A DNA stretch of 64,000 nt, from NCBI GenBank assembly GCA_035545735.1, contig DASZXS010000073.1:62001-126000 (forward strand), written 5' to 3'. This stretch comes from JAJYKC01 sp035545735 (lineage in GTDB: Bacteria > Acidobacteriota > Terriglobia > Bryobacterales > Bryobacteraceae). The position numbers and the translations under genes are program-made. Below, piece by piece: positions 17,607 to 25,919 of this stretch. The first letter of the stretch is position 1; every line of letters starts with the position of its first letter. The notes below the pieces were generated by a model. It ran no database searches. It had not been told where the DNA came from and saw only the letters and a program-made list of their open reading frames with translations.

Positions 17607-18341
17607 ATGAAAATCACAGCCGTCATAGCCGCCTACAACGAGTCCGAGTGCATCGGGCCCCTGACCTCGCGGCTGATCGCTACGCTGGACGCGATGGACG
17701 GCGCGCATTGGGAATTGATCTATGTCATAGAGGGAACCGACGGCACGCTCGGCGTCGCTCAGACGTTTGCGGCCCGCCGCCCGGAGATTCGAATTTTATA
17801 CAACGCCGAGCCAAGCGGCCTGGGAAACGCGTTCCGAAGGGGATTCGACAGCATATCTCCCGACACGGATCTGGTCGTCACCATGGATGCGGACCTGAAC
17901 CATCAGCCTGAGGAAATCCCGGCCCTGGTACGCGCCTTGGTTGAGCGCAAGGCCGACATTGTAGTGGGGTCGCGCAAGATGCGCGGCAGCCTGACGGACG
18001 GATTTCCCCTTTGGAAGGCGGCTCTGAGCGATAGCGTAAACCGCTTCATGCGCCGCGTTCTCGGGACGCCCGTTGCCGACCAGACTTCCGGGTTCCGGGT
18101 TTATCGCTCCGACGCGATCCGGAACGTTTCCTTCGACAACACGGGATTCGCATTTTTGCCCGAAATTCTGGTTCAGGCTCATGCTCGCGGGATGGTCATC
18201 GTGGAGGAACCGATTCATTTCATCTTCCGCAAGGAAGGCGTCTCTAAGATGAATCTGGCCGCCACCGCCTGGAGCTATCTGTTTCTGTTTCGGGCAGCGT
18301 CCAGGAAGAAACGTCCGCCCATTTCCGAACAGAAGCCCTAG
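17607..18341 (+). CDS. GT2 glycosyltransferase, dolichol-phosphate mannose synthase type
   Basis: A 244-residue GT2 enzyme without C-terminal membrane helices. The N-terminus reads ITAVIAAYNESECI (nucleotide-binding strand), the metal-binding motif is VVTMDADLNHQPEEI (DAD at about residue 95), and VGSRKM and DQTSGFRVYR follow as in DPM1-like synthases. Such enzymes load mannose or another hexose from a nucleotide sugar onto a polyprenyl phosphate at the inner membrane face. It would supply the neighbouring GT-C-like protein. The ATG at 17607 begins 43 bases from the divergent start. Confidence 0.86.
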   Translation: MKITAVIAAYNESECIGPLTSRLIATLDAMDGAHWELIYVIEGTDGTLGVAQTFAARRPEIRILYNAEPSGLGNAFRRGFDSISPDTDLVVTMDADLNHQPEEIPALVRALVERKADIVVGSRKMRGSLTDGFPLWKAALSDSVNRFMRRVLGTPVADQTSGFRVYRSDAIRNVSFDNTGFAFLPEILVQAHARGMVIVEEPIHFIFRKEGVSKMNLAATAWSYLFLFRAASRKKRPPISEQKP

Positions 18342-18425
18342 ATTGATCGCGACGGCCAGGATCGTGGCAGACCGCGAAATCTCCACTCAGTCCGCGTTGT
18401 TATATAGTAGTGCCACCGGAGCATC

Positions 18426-21400
18426 ATGAACAAAGTATTCTGGCTTACTATCCTATCCGCTGCGGGTACGGCACTCATTCAGGGGCAAAATGCGAGGATT
18501 GATTTCGATCGCCAGGTTCGGCCCATTTTTTCCGACAACTGTTTCGCCTGCCACGGGCCCGATGAAGAGAAGCGTATGGCCAAGCTCCGCCTGGACGTGA
18601 AGGACGGCGGCGCATTCTCCAAGCGGAAGGACTACCAGATTATCGTCCCGGGCGATTCAGCCCACAGCAGGCTGTTTCAGCGAGTCAGTTCGGATAAGAA
18701 GGGGTTCATAATGCCGCCCCCTTATTCGAACCACACGCTCACCAAGGCGCAAATTGAAACGATCCAGAAATGGATCGATCAGGGCGCGAAATGGGATATG
18801 CACTGGTCCTACACGGTTCCGAAAGCGTCTCCGGTTCCCAAGGTCTCGAATCCGGCATGGGTGAGAAATCCCATTGACGCATTCGTGATGGCAAAACTCG
18901 ACGAGGAGAAACTCAAGCCCTCCGTTGAAGCGGACAAAACTACGCTGATTCGCCGGGTCACGTTCGACCTGACCGGGCTTCCGCCGACGCCGGAAGAGGT
19001 CAGCGCATTCCTCGCCGACAAGAGCCCGAAGGCTTACGAAAAAGTTGTGGATCGCCTGCTCCATTCGCCGCGCTATGGAGAGCGCATGGCGATGCACTGG
19101 CTGGATCTCGCCCGCTATTCGGACACCCACGGCTACCACATCGATAGCGCCCGCGAGATGTGGCACTGGCGCGACTGGGTGATCAACGCCTTCAACACCA
19201 ACATGCCGTTCGATCAATTCACCATCGATCAGCTTGCCGGCGATCTTCTGCCGAATCCGACCACCGCTCAACTGATCGCCACCGGGTTCAATCGCAATCA
19301 CATGATCAACTTCGAAGGCGGCGCTATCCCGGCGGAGTATCAGAACGAGTACGTCGTGGATCGCGTGGATACCACCGCGGCCACCTGGCTCGGTTCTACG
19401 ATTGGCTGCGCCCGCTGCCACGACCACAAATACGATCCGTTCAAGCAGAAGGATTTTTACCGCTTCTACGCGTTCTTCAACAACGTCTGGGAGAGCGGTC
19501 TGGATGGTCAGCGCGGGAACGCGAGGCCTTACCTGATGCTTCCGACGCCGGAGCAGAAAACGGAACTCGACTCGCTGAAAAAGAAACTGGACGATTTGGC
19601 CGAAAAGGTGGATCGCAAGAGCGTGGACGACGCGCAGACGCAATGGGAGTCCACCCGCCTCGAAACTCTGAAGCCGGTAGCCCACGCCGGACTCGCCGCC
19701 CACTACGAGTTTGACGGCAGCCTGTCCGATTCCTCCGGACATTACCGCTATGCGCGCATGGTGAGGGGCGATCTTACCTACGATGCCGGAATCGTGGGGC
19801 AGGACGCCGAGTTCGATGGCGACACCCGCGTGGCGCTCGGCGACCGCGCGGATTTCAATCCGAACAAGAAGTTCTCCATCGCGTTCTGGATTCGCACATC
19901 GGGGCATGAACCGATGATCGTTTTTGAAAACCTCGCCGATGCGAAACAGAGGCAGGGGCTTGAAGTTTATGTCGATGATTTCGAACTCGCCGGCATTCAG
20001 TTCTGGAAACCGCGCCTGTACGTCCGGCTGAGCCAGAACTGGCCGGAGAGCGCCCTGGAGGTGAGGTCGTCGGAACGCCTGGATCCGTCGAAGTGGTGTC
20101 ACGTGACTCTGAACTACGACGGTTCGAAGAAAGCCTCCGGCGTTCACTTCATCTTCGACGGCAAAAACGCCCCCGCGGAGGTCCTGAAGGATTCGCTCCA
20201 AGGGACGATTGTCACCGAAGAACCCCTTGAAATAGGAGACAAGACTTTCGGACGCGCATTCAAGGGGCGGCTCGATGATCTCCGGATTTATTCCCGCGAA
20301 CTGACCCTCCCGGAAGTGGAGCCTCTGATCACGAATGTGCCGCTGCGCGCGACTCTGCTGATTCCCGAGGATCATCGCAAAGACTCGCAAAAGGAGTGGC
20401 TGCGGGATTACTACCTGACCAATGAAGCGGCGCCGGATCTGCGGGACGCGTACCTGCTTCAGCAAAAGCTGCGCGAGGAAGAGAAAGACCTGAAGAAGGA
20501 AGTCTCCACCACGATGGTGATGGCGGAGCGGCCGTTCCCGCGCGCCACCTATGTCCTGGGCCGCGGCGACTACCGCAACAAGGGAGAGAAAGTGACGCCC
20601 GGAGTTCCCGGTGTGCTGCCGCCGCTGCCCAAGGGAGCGCCGCCAAACCGGTTGTCCCTGGCGAAATGGCTTGTGAGTCCCGAGAATCCCTTAACGGCTC
20701 GTGTCGTGGTGAACCGCTACTGGCAGATGTACTTCGGCTACGGCATCGTGAAGACTGTCGAGGACTTCGGATCACAGGGCGAGGCCCCTGTGAATCAGGA
20801 TCTCCTTGACTGGCTTGCGGTGAAATTCATGCAATCGGGATGGGATGTGCGGGCCATGCAGAGGCTGATCGTGACGTCCTCCACCTACCGCCAGGACTCG
20901 CGTGTCACGCCGGAATTGTTGGAACGCGATCCCGAAAACCGGCTGCTTGCGCGGGGCCCCCGGTTCCGCTTGCCGGCTGAAATGATTCGCGACAATGCCC
21001 TCGCGGTCAGCGGACTCCTGAAGGAACATCTGGGTGGTCCGAGCGTAAAGCCGTACCAGCCCAAGGGGCTCTGGGAAGACGTTGCCTTCGGAGACGGTTT
21101 CTCCGCTCAAAGCTACAGCCCCGATCACGGCGACAAGTTGTATCGCCGCAGCATGTATATCTACTGGAAGCGCACTAGCGGCCCTCCAGAGATGTTGACG
21201 TTCGATGCGCCGAATCGCGAGAAATGCACAGCCCGCCGCTTGCTGACCAACACGCCGCTGCAAGCCCTGGTGCTGCTAAACGATCCGGCTTTTATCGAAG
21301 CCTCGCGCGCTTTGGCGCAGCGTACTATTCTGGAAGCCGGAAAAAGCCCGGAGAAGCGCATTGAATACGCGTTCCGCCTGGCTACCGCCCGCAATCCCAA

Positions 21401-21599
21401 CGCGAAGGAGCGCACCGTGCTGGAGCGCCTGCAACGCGAGGAGGCGCAGGAATATTCCCAGCATCCCGACGAGGCGAAAAAACTGCTGTCCGTGGGCGAA
21501 GCCAAGCCCGCGGCCAATATTAATCCCGCGGAACTTGCGGCGTGGACCACGGTTACCAGCACGATACTGAACTTAGACGAAACGATCACGAAAGAATAA
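18426..21599 (+). CDS. Exported DUF1549/DUF1553 protein with cytochrome-type N-terminus and LamG domain
   Basis: A 1057-residue exported protein. After a signal peptide (1-20) comes a planctomycete-type cytochrome domain with CFACHGPDE (Cys39, Cys42, His43). DUF1549 spans about 145-360 and contains a second heme-like CARCH in IGCARCHDHKYDPF. A LamG/concanavalin-like beta-sandwich lies at about 415-625 (YEFDGSLSDSSG), then DUF1553 at about 715-990 (VVNRYWQMYFGYGIV, LPAEMIRDNAL). The family is common in planctomycetes, verrucomicrobia and acidobacteria and is thought to act in outer-layer polysaccharide breakdown; the reaction is not known. GGAG lies 5 bases before the ATG. The DUF1501 gene follows 5 bases later, the usual pairing. 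Confidence 0.93.
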   Translation: MNKVFWLTILSAAGTALIQGQNARIDFDRQVRPIFSDNCFACHGPDEEKRMAKLRLDVKDGGAFSKRKDYQIIVPGDSAHSRLFQRVSSDKKGFIMPPPYSNHTLTKAQIETIQKWIDQGAKWDMHWSYTVPKASPVPKVSNPAWVRNPIDAFVMAKLDEEKLKPSVEADKTTLIRRVTFDLTGLPPTPEEVSAFLADKSPKAYEKVVDRLLHSPRYGERMAMHWLDLARYSDTHGYHIDSAREMWHWRDWVINAFNTNMPFDQFTIDQLAGDLLPNPTTAQLIATGFNRNHMINFEGGAIPAEYQNEYVVDRVDTTAATWLGSTIGCARCHDHKYDPFKQKDFYRFYAFFNNVWESGLDGQRGNARPYLMLPTPEQKTELDSLKKKLDDLAEKVDRKSVDDAQTQWESTRLETLKPVAHAGLAAHYEFDGSLSDSSGHYRYARMVRGDLTYDAGIVGQDAEFDGDTRVALGDRADFNPNKKFSIAFWIRTSGHEPMIVFENLADAKQRQGLEVYVDDFELAGIQFWKPRLYVRLSQNWPESALEVRSSERLDPSKWCHVTLNYDGSKKASGVHFIFDGKNAPAEVLKDSLQGTIVTEEPLEIGDKTFGRAFKGRLDDLRIYSRELTLPEVEPLITNVPLRATLLIPEDHRKDSQKEWLRDYYLTNEAAPDLRDAYLLQQKLREEEKDLKKEVSTTMVMAERPFPRATYVLGRGDYRNKGEKVTPGVPGVLPPLPKGAPPNRLSLAKWLVSPENPLTARVVVNRYWQMYFGYGIVKTVEDFGSQGEAPVNQDLLDWLAVKFMQSGWDVRAMQRLIVTSSTYRQDSRVTPELLERDPENRLLARGPRFRLPAEMIRDNALAVSGLLKEHLGGPSVKPYQPKGLWEDVAFGDGFSAQSYSPDHGDKLYRRSMYIYWKRTSGPPEMLTFDAPNREKCTARRLLTNTPLQALVLLNDPAFIEASRALAQRTILEAGKSPEKRIEYAFRLATARNPNAKERTVLERLQREEAQEYSQHPDEAKKLLSVGEAKPAANINPAELAAWTTVTSTILNLDETITKE

Positions 21600-21604
21600 C
21601 CCCG

Positions 21605-23053
21605 ATGTGTAATTGCGATGAACATGAAGTAAAGCAATCCCTTACAAGACGGCACTTTTTTGGGCTCGGCAGTTTCGGGATTGGCACGGCGGCCCTCGCA
21701 TCGATCATGGCCCCCGACGCATTCGGTTCCGTCGGCGCCCAGCCCGGTTTTCCTAACTTTCCTCCCAAAGCGAAACGCGTCATTTTTCTTCATCAATCCG
21801 GCGGCCCGTCCCAGATCGATTTGTTCGACTACAAACCGAAACTTCGCGAGATTCAGGGAAAGGATCTGCCGGCCTCGGTGCGCATGGGCCAGCGCATCAC
21901 CGGCATGACGTCGGGGCAAAGCACGCTTCCGGTAGCCTCGTCCCGATTCAAATTCAGCCAGCACGGCCAATCGGGCGCGTGGGTCAGCGAACTGTTGCCT
22001 CACACCGCAAAGATTGTGGACGATATCGCGATCGTCAAAACGGTCAATACCGACGCGATCAACCACGACCCGGCCATCACGTTCATTCAGACCGGATTTC
22101 AGCAGCCGGGGCGTCCGAGCATGGGCGCGTGGATCGACTACGGCCTGGGGAGCGAGAACGAAGATCTCCCCGCGTTCGTCGTTCTGATTTCGCAGCAGAG
22201 CGGCCTCAACACGGATCAGCCCTTGTTCTCCCGCCTATGGAGCAGCGGCTTCCTGCCGTCGAAATATCAAGGCATTCAGTTCCGTTCCTCGGGCGATCCG
22301 GTTTTATATTTGACTGACCCTCCGGGCATCACCAAGCAAACGCGCCGCCGGATTCTCGATAGCGTGGGCGCCCTGAATCAGATGCGCCAGCAGACCTTCA
22401 ACGACCCGGAAATTGAGACGCGCATCGCTCAATACGAACTCGCGTACAAGATGCAGACCTCGGTGCCGGAGTTAATGGATCTTTCGAAGGAGCCCGATCA
22501 CATATTCGAAATGTATGGACCGGATTCGCGCAAGCCCGGCACCTACGCGTCTCACTGCCTGCTGGCCCGCCGGCTCATTGAGCGCAATGTTCGCTTCGTA
22601 CAGCTTTACAAACGCGGTTGGGACCAGCACAACGATCTCCCGCGCGACATTTCGCTGCAATGCCAGAGCGTGGACCAGCCTTCCGCCGCGCTGGTACAGG
22701 ATCTAAAGCAGCGAGGCCTTCTCGACGATACGATGGTCATCTGGGGCGGCGAATTCGGGCGTACCGTGTACTGCCAGGGAAAGCTGACAGAAGCGAACTA
22801 CGGACGCGACCATCACGGGCGTTGCTTCACGATGTGGATGGCCGGGGGCGGCATTAAGCCGGGCGCTCAAGTTGGCGAGACGGACGACTTCTGCTACAAC
22901 GTCGTATCCGATCCGGTTTCGATCCACGACATGCAGGCGACGATTCTCAACCGCCTGGGCATCGACCACACGAAGTTGACCTATAAGTTCCAAGGCCGCC
23001 ATTTCCGGCTGACGGATGTATCCGGCGAAGTAGTGAAGAAGCTGCTCGTCTAG
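21605..23053 (+). CDS. DUF1501 domain protein, Tat-exported
   Basis: A 482-residue protein of the DUF1501 family, which has an alkaline-phosphatase/sulfatase-like fold. I place the start at ATG 21605 (MCNCDEHEVKQS), which puts the Tat motif TRRHFFGLGSFGIG at residues 14-27; the frame is open 21 codons further upstream only inside the previous gene. Typical segments are LHQSGGPSQIDLFDYKP, KTVNTDAINHDPAI, WGGEFGRT and NYGRDHHGRCFTMWMAGGG, with the conserved acidic and His residues. It is routinely encoded next to DUF1549/DUF1553 proteins, as here with only 5 bases between. The substrate is unknown. Confidence 0.93.
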   Translation: MCNCDEHEVKQSLTRRHFFGLGSFGIGTAALASIMAPDAFGSVGAQPGFPNFPPKAKRVIFLHQSGGPSQIDLFDYKPKLREIQGKDLPASVRMGQRITGMTSGQSTLPVASSRFKFSQHGQSGAWVSELLPHTAKIVDDIAIVKTVNTDAINHDPAITFIQTGFQQPGRPSMGAWIDYGLGSENEDLPAFVVLISQQSGLNTDQPLFSRLWSSGFLPSKYQGIQFRSSGDPVLYLTDPPGITKQTRRRILDSVGALNQMRQQTFNDPEIETRIAQYELAYKMQTSVPELMDLSKEPDHIFEMYGPDSRKPGTYASHCLLARRLIERNVRFVQLYKRGWDQHNDLPRDISLQCQSVDQPSAALVQDLKQRGLLDDTMVIWGGEFGRTVYCQGKLTEANYGRDHHGRCFTMWMAGGGIKPGAQVGETDDFCYNVVSDPVSIHDMQATILNRLGIDHTKLTYKFQGRHFRLTDVSGEVVKKLLV

Positions 23054-23063
23054 CCCACCGGAT

Positions 23064-24005
23064 TTACTGCACCGGTTCCGGCTTGCCGCCGTTCTCGCGG
23101 CTGCGCTGTGCCGCGTCCATGAACTCGAAGATCTTGAGAGTGACGTTGTTTGGGACCGGCGGCGTTCCGGTTTTCATGAACTCGACCACTTGCGCGAGCA
23201 TCGGCGCATAGTCCACTTTGAAGGACGCCTGTACGTTCGATTTGTTGTCGGGCAGGAACGTGACCGCGCCAAAACTGCTGTAAGGCCTGCCCGTCCGGAC
23301 GGTTCCCAGGCGGCCGCCTCCCCAGCGCCCGGTTATGACATCGGCGCCCTGCGAGTACGTCCGGGTGACTTCGATCACGTCCGGGCCCATCAGAGTGAAC
23401 AGCATTTCCACCGGGTGTATCCCGTACCAGGTCAGGTCAAGCTGGTGATGTTCCTCCATTGGCCCAGGCCCCCAGACAAAGGCGCCCTGCAAATCGGGCG
23501 AGCGCATGTTCAGTATTTCGGAGTAGCGGAGGGAAGAGGTGCTGAACCACGGGATATGCTTTTCGGCGCCGATCCTGGCGATTTCCTTCGCATCCGCGAG
23601 GGTGGATGCTAGCGGCTTATCGATAAATACCGGCTTGCCGCAGGCAGACGCCTCGCGAAATTGAGCCAGGTGGGGGCGTCCGTCCACGCTCTCCAACAAG
23701 ATACCGTCCACCAGCGGGCACAGGTCCTGAATTTCGTCCACGAACCGGATCTGGTACTTGCCCTTGAGCTCTTCGACGTGTGGAGCGACGCGGTCGCGGC
23801 TGGAAGGGATATCGGGACTGCCGCCGGCAAACGCGGCCACCACACGCGCTCCTTCGACATGCTCCCTGGCGGAGGAGTCATTCAAAATCCGTGTGAATTC
23901 GATTGCGTGCGATGTGTCCACGCCGATGATCCCCAAGCGGAGATCCGCGGCGAAACCCGGCAGCGAAAACGCGGCCACGGCGATGGCGAGAAGTGTTGGT
24001 CTCAA
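23064..24005 (-). CDS. Gfo/Idh/MocA-family oxidoreductase, exported form
   Basis: The start is TTG at 24005, overlapping the quinoprotein stop as TTGA; the longer frame upstream lies inside that gene and is not used. The 313-residue protein has a signal-like start (LLAIAVAAFSLPGFAADL), then a Rossmann fold (LGIIGVDTSHAIEFTR) and VFIDKPLASTLADAKEI, where EKP is replaced by DKP but the Lys is kept. HQLDLTWYGIHPVEML carries the His expected for the family. The Rossmann Gly pattern is altered (GIIGVDTSH rather than GxGxxG), so NAD(P) binding may be modified. It probably acts on sugars in the periplasm together with the quinoprotein. Confidence 0.84.
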   Translation of the reverse strand: MRPTLLAIAVAAFSLPGFAADLRLGIIGVDTSHAIEFTRILNDSSAREHVEGARVVAAFAGGSPDIPSSRDRVAPHVEELKGKYQIRFVDEIQDLCPLVDGILLESVDGRPHLAQFREASACGKPVFIDKPLASTLADAKEIARIGAEKHIPWFSTSSLRYSEILNMRSPDLQGAFVWGPGPMEEHHQLDLTWYGIHPVEMLFTLMGPDVIEVTRTYSQGADVITGRWGGGRLGTVRTGRPYSSFGAVTFLPDNKSNVQASFKVDYAPMLAQVVEFMKTGTPPVPNNVTLKIFEFMDAAQRSRENGGKPEPVQ

Positions 24006-25876
24006 TGGGCTGAATCCTTTAATGAGAATGCCACGACAGTATCGGAGACGGGCCCCTGGAAAAACCCTCCCCCTCCGGCCGCGATTACGACAAATTGCTT
24101 TTTGGAGCGCTCGCCGAGGTAGGTGGCCGGGGTCGCGTGAGCGCTGGCTTCGAGTTTCGCTTCCCAAAGCTCTTGTCCCGTTTTCGCCGAGAAGGCGCGA
24201 AAACGGCGGTCGGTGGATGCGCCAATAAAGACGAGTCCCCCGGCCGTTACAATCGATCCACCGAGGTTCGGCGTGCCCGTTGGCGGCTGATTTTTCAGTT
24301 CGTCGACGACACCCAACGGCACGTCCCAGGCAAACTCGCCGCGATCCAGATCGACGGCGATGAGGGAGCCCCATGGGGGCTTCTGGCAGGGCCAGTCGCG
24401 TTCATCCCAGAAGCGCGCGTACGCCCCGCCCTTCGCGTTCCAGCGATGATAACCGGGCGGCCCGGGTTTGTCGTCCTTCTTCATCGACCCCACGGCGCCA
24501 ACGTTATTCACATTTACGAACAGGTAGTGGCTACTCGGATCGAAGGAACCGCCTGACCAGGTGGCGCCGCCCAGTGTTCCCGGCATCACCAGCGTGGGCG
24601 TCAAACCGTACGGCGTAAAGATGCTTCCGCCAGAGAGAGTGCGAAAGAGATCCGAGCAATACCTGGCATGTTCGGGAGTCACCTTGCTGAGGTCATTCGC
24701 CGTGACTTTCAGAAGCGACAGCGGAGGCGGCTTTAACGGAAACGGCTGAGTGGGCGACGTCTGCTCGCCAGGCACTTCCGATTTCGGGACCCTCCGCTCC
24801 TCAATGGGGAATAACGGCTTGCCGGTAACGCGGTCGAACACAAAAACGAAACCGGATTTGGTCACCTGTGCCACGGCGGGGATCTCCCGTCCGTCACGCT
24901 TTAGCATCACGAGCACAGGCTGGGCGGGCGGATCGTAATCCCAGAGGTCGTGATGAATCAACTGAAAGTGCCAGATGCGCCGCCCGGTATTGGCGTCGAG
25001 CGCGACCAGGGAGTTGGCGAAGAGATTATTTCCCTTCCGGTCCGCGCCGTAGAAGTCGTACGTCGCCGAGCCGATGGGCAGAAAAATCAAGCCGCGCTTT
25101 TCATCGACGCTCATCAGGGACCAGACATTGGCTCCGGAGCGATTCTTCCATGAATCGCCCTGCCAGGTGTCGTTGCCGAATTCACCGGGGCGCGGCACGG
25201 TGTGAAAGACCCAGGCCGGTTTCCCCGTTCGCACATCGAAGGCCCGGACCATTCCGCTCGGCCCATGAGAGGGATCTTCCTGCACCGAGGATCCGGTGAT
25301 CACCAGGTTGCGGAAGATCGCCGGCGGAGAAGACAGGTAGTAGGGAGCATCCGGCCAGGCGTCCGCCACACCCGCGCGTAAATTCACGATTCCGTTGTCG
25401 CCGAAATCGAGGCATGGCTTCCCGGTCCGGGCATCCAGTTCGATCAGGCGTCCGTCCGGCGTTCCGTAGACGATGCGTCCGCCGGATTTGCCGCCATCCC
25501 AATACGCCACTCCCCGATTCGCCGCCGAACGCCTTTTCGCCGAATCTTTTTGCGGGTCGAATTTCCAGAGCTCTTTTCCGGTCTCGGCGTCCAGAGCGAT
25601 CACCCGTCCGCTGGCGGTGGTCACGTAGAGGGTTGTCCCCACGACGAGCGGCGTCGATTCGAACGCGGCGATTTTGTGACCGATAGCGTTCGGAGTTCCG
25701 GGATGCACTTCGCCGGTGTGGTACACCCAGGCGACGCCCAGCTTCTTCACGTTTCCGGTATTGATCTGGGTGAGCGGAGAGAAGCGCGCACCGCTGGGAT
25801 CGGCTCCGGCAAGAATGCAGGGGAGCGCGATGACCGCGGCGGCGAGACGGGGCCACAGGGGACGGGAAGGGAGCAT
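24002..25876 (-). CDS. PQQ-dependent (quinoprotein) dehydrogenase
   Basis: A 624-residue eight-bladed-propeller quinoprotein with a signal peptide (LAAAVIALPCILAGA). Repeats of the form ALDAETGKELWKFD, ELDARTGKPCLDF, AFDVRTGKPAWVFH, ALDANTGRRIWHFQ and AFSAKTGQELWEAK are the tryptophan-docking motifs of PQQ dehydrogenases. HHDLWDYDPPAQPVL is the conserved catalytic-region segment. It lacks the vicinal Cys pair of methanol dehydrogenases and the C-terminal CxxCH of quinohemoproteins, so it looks like the membrane glucose-dehydrogenase type without the membrane anchor. The substrate is open. I prefer ATG 25876; the longer frame (to 26002) overlaps the permease gene. Confidence 0.9.
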   Translation of the reverse strand: MLPSRPLWPRLAAAVIALPCILAGADPSGARFSPLTQINTGNVKKLGVAWVYHTGEVHPGTPNAIGHKIAAFESTPLVVGTTLYVTTASGRVIALDAETGKELWKFDPQKDSAKRRSAANRGVAYWDGGKSGGRIVYGTPDGRLIELDARTGKPCLDFGDNGIVNLRAGVADAWPDAPYYLSSPPAIFRNLVITGSSVQEDPSHGPSGMVRAFDVRTGKPAWVFHTVPRPGEFGNDTWQGDSWKNRSGANVWSLMSVDEKRGLIFLPIGSATYDFYGADRKGNNLFANSLVALDANTGRRIWHFQLIHHDLWDYDPPAQPVLVMLKRDGREIPAVAQVTKSGFVFVFDRVTGKPLFPIEERRVPKSEVPGEQTSPTQPFPLKPPPLSLLKVTANDLSKVTPEHARYCSDLFRTLSGGSIFTPYGLTPTLVMPGTLGGATWSGGSFDPSSHYLFVNVNNVGAVGSMKKDDKPGPPGYHRWNAKGGAYARFWDERDWPCQKPPWGSLIAVDLDRGEFAWDVPLGVVDELKNQPPTGTPNLGGSIVTAGGLVFIGASTDRRFRAFSAKTGQELWEAKLEASAHATPATYLGERSKKQFVVIAAGGGGFFQGPVSDTVVAFSLKDSAH

Positions 25877-25919
25877 GGATTCAACCAATGGCCTATTCTT
25901 TCGAAGTGGCCTGTTCCCG

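Noticed and set aside
18657..20465. Open frame of 602 codons on the minus strand opposite the DUF1549 gene
   Set aside because: It lies wholly antisense to a clear gene, has no recognisable domain, and long antisense frames are expected at this GC content.
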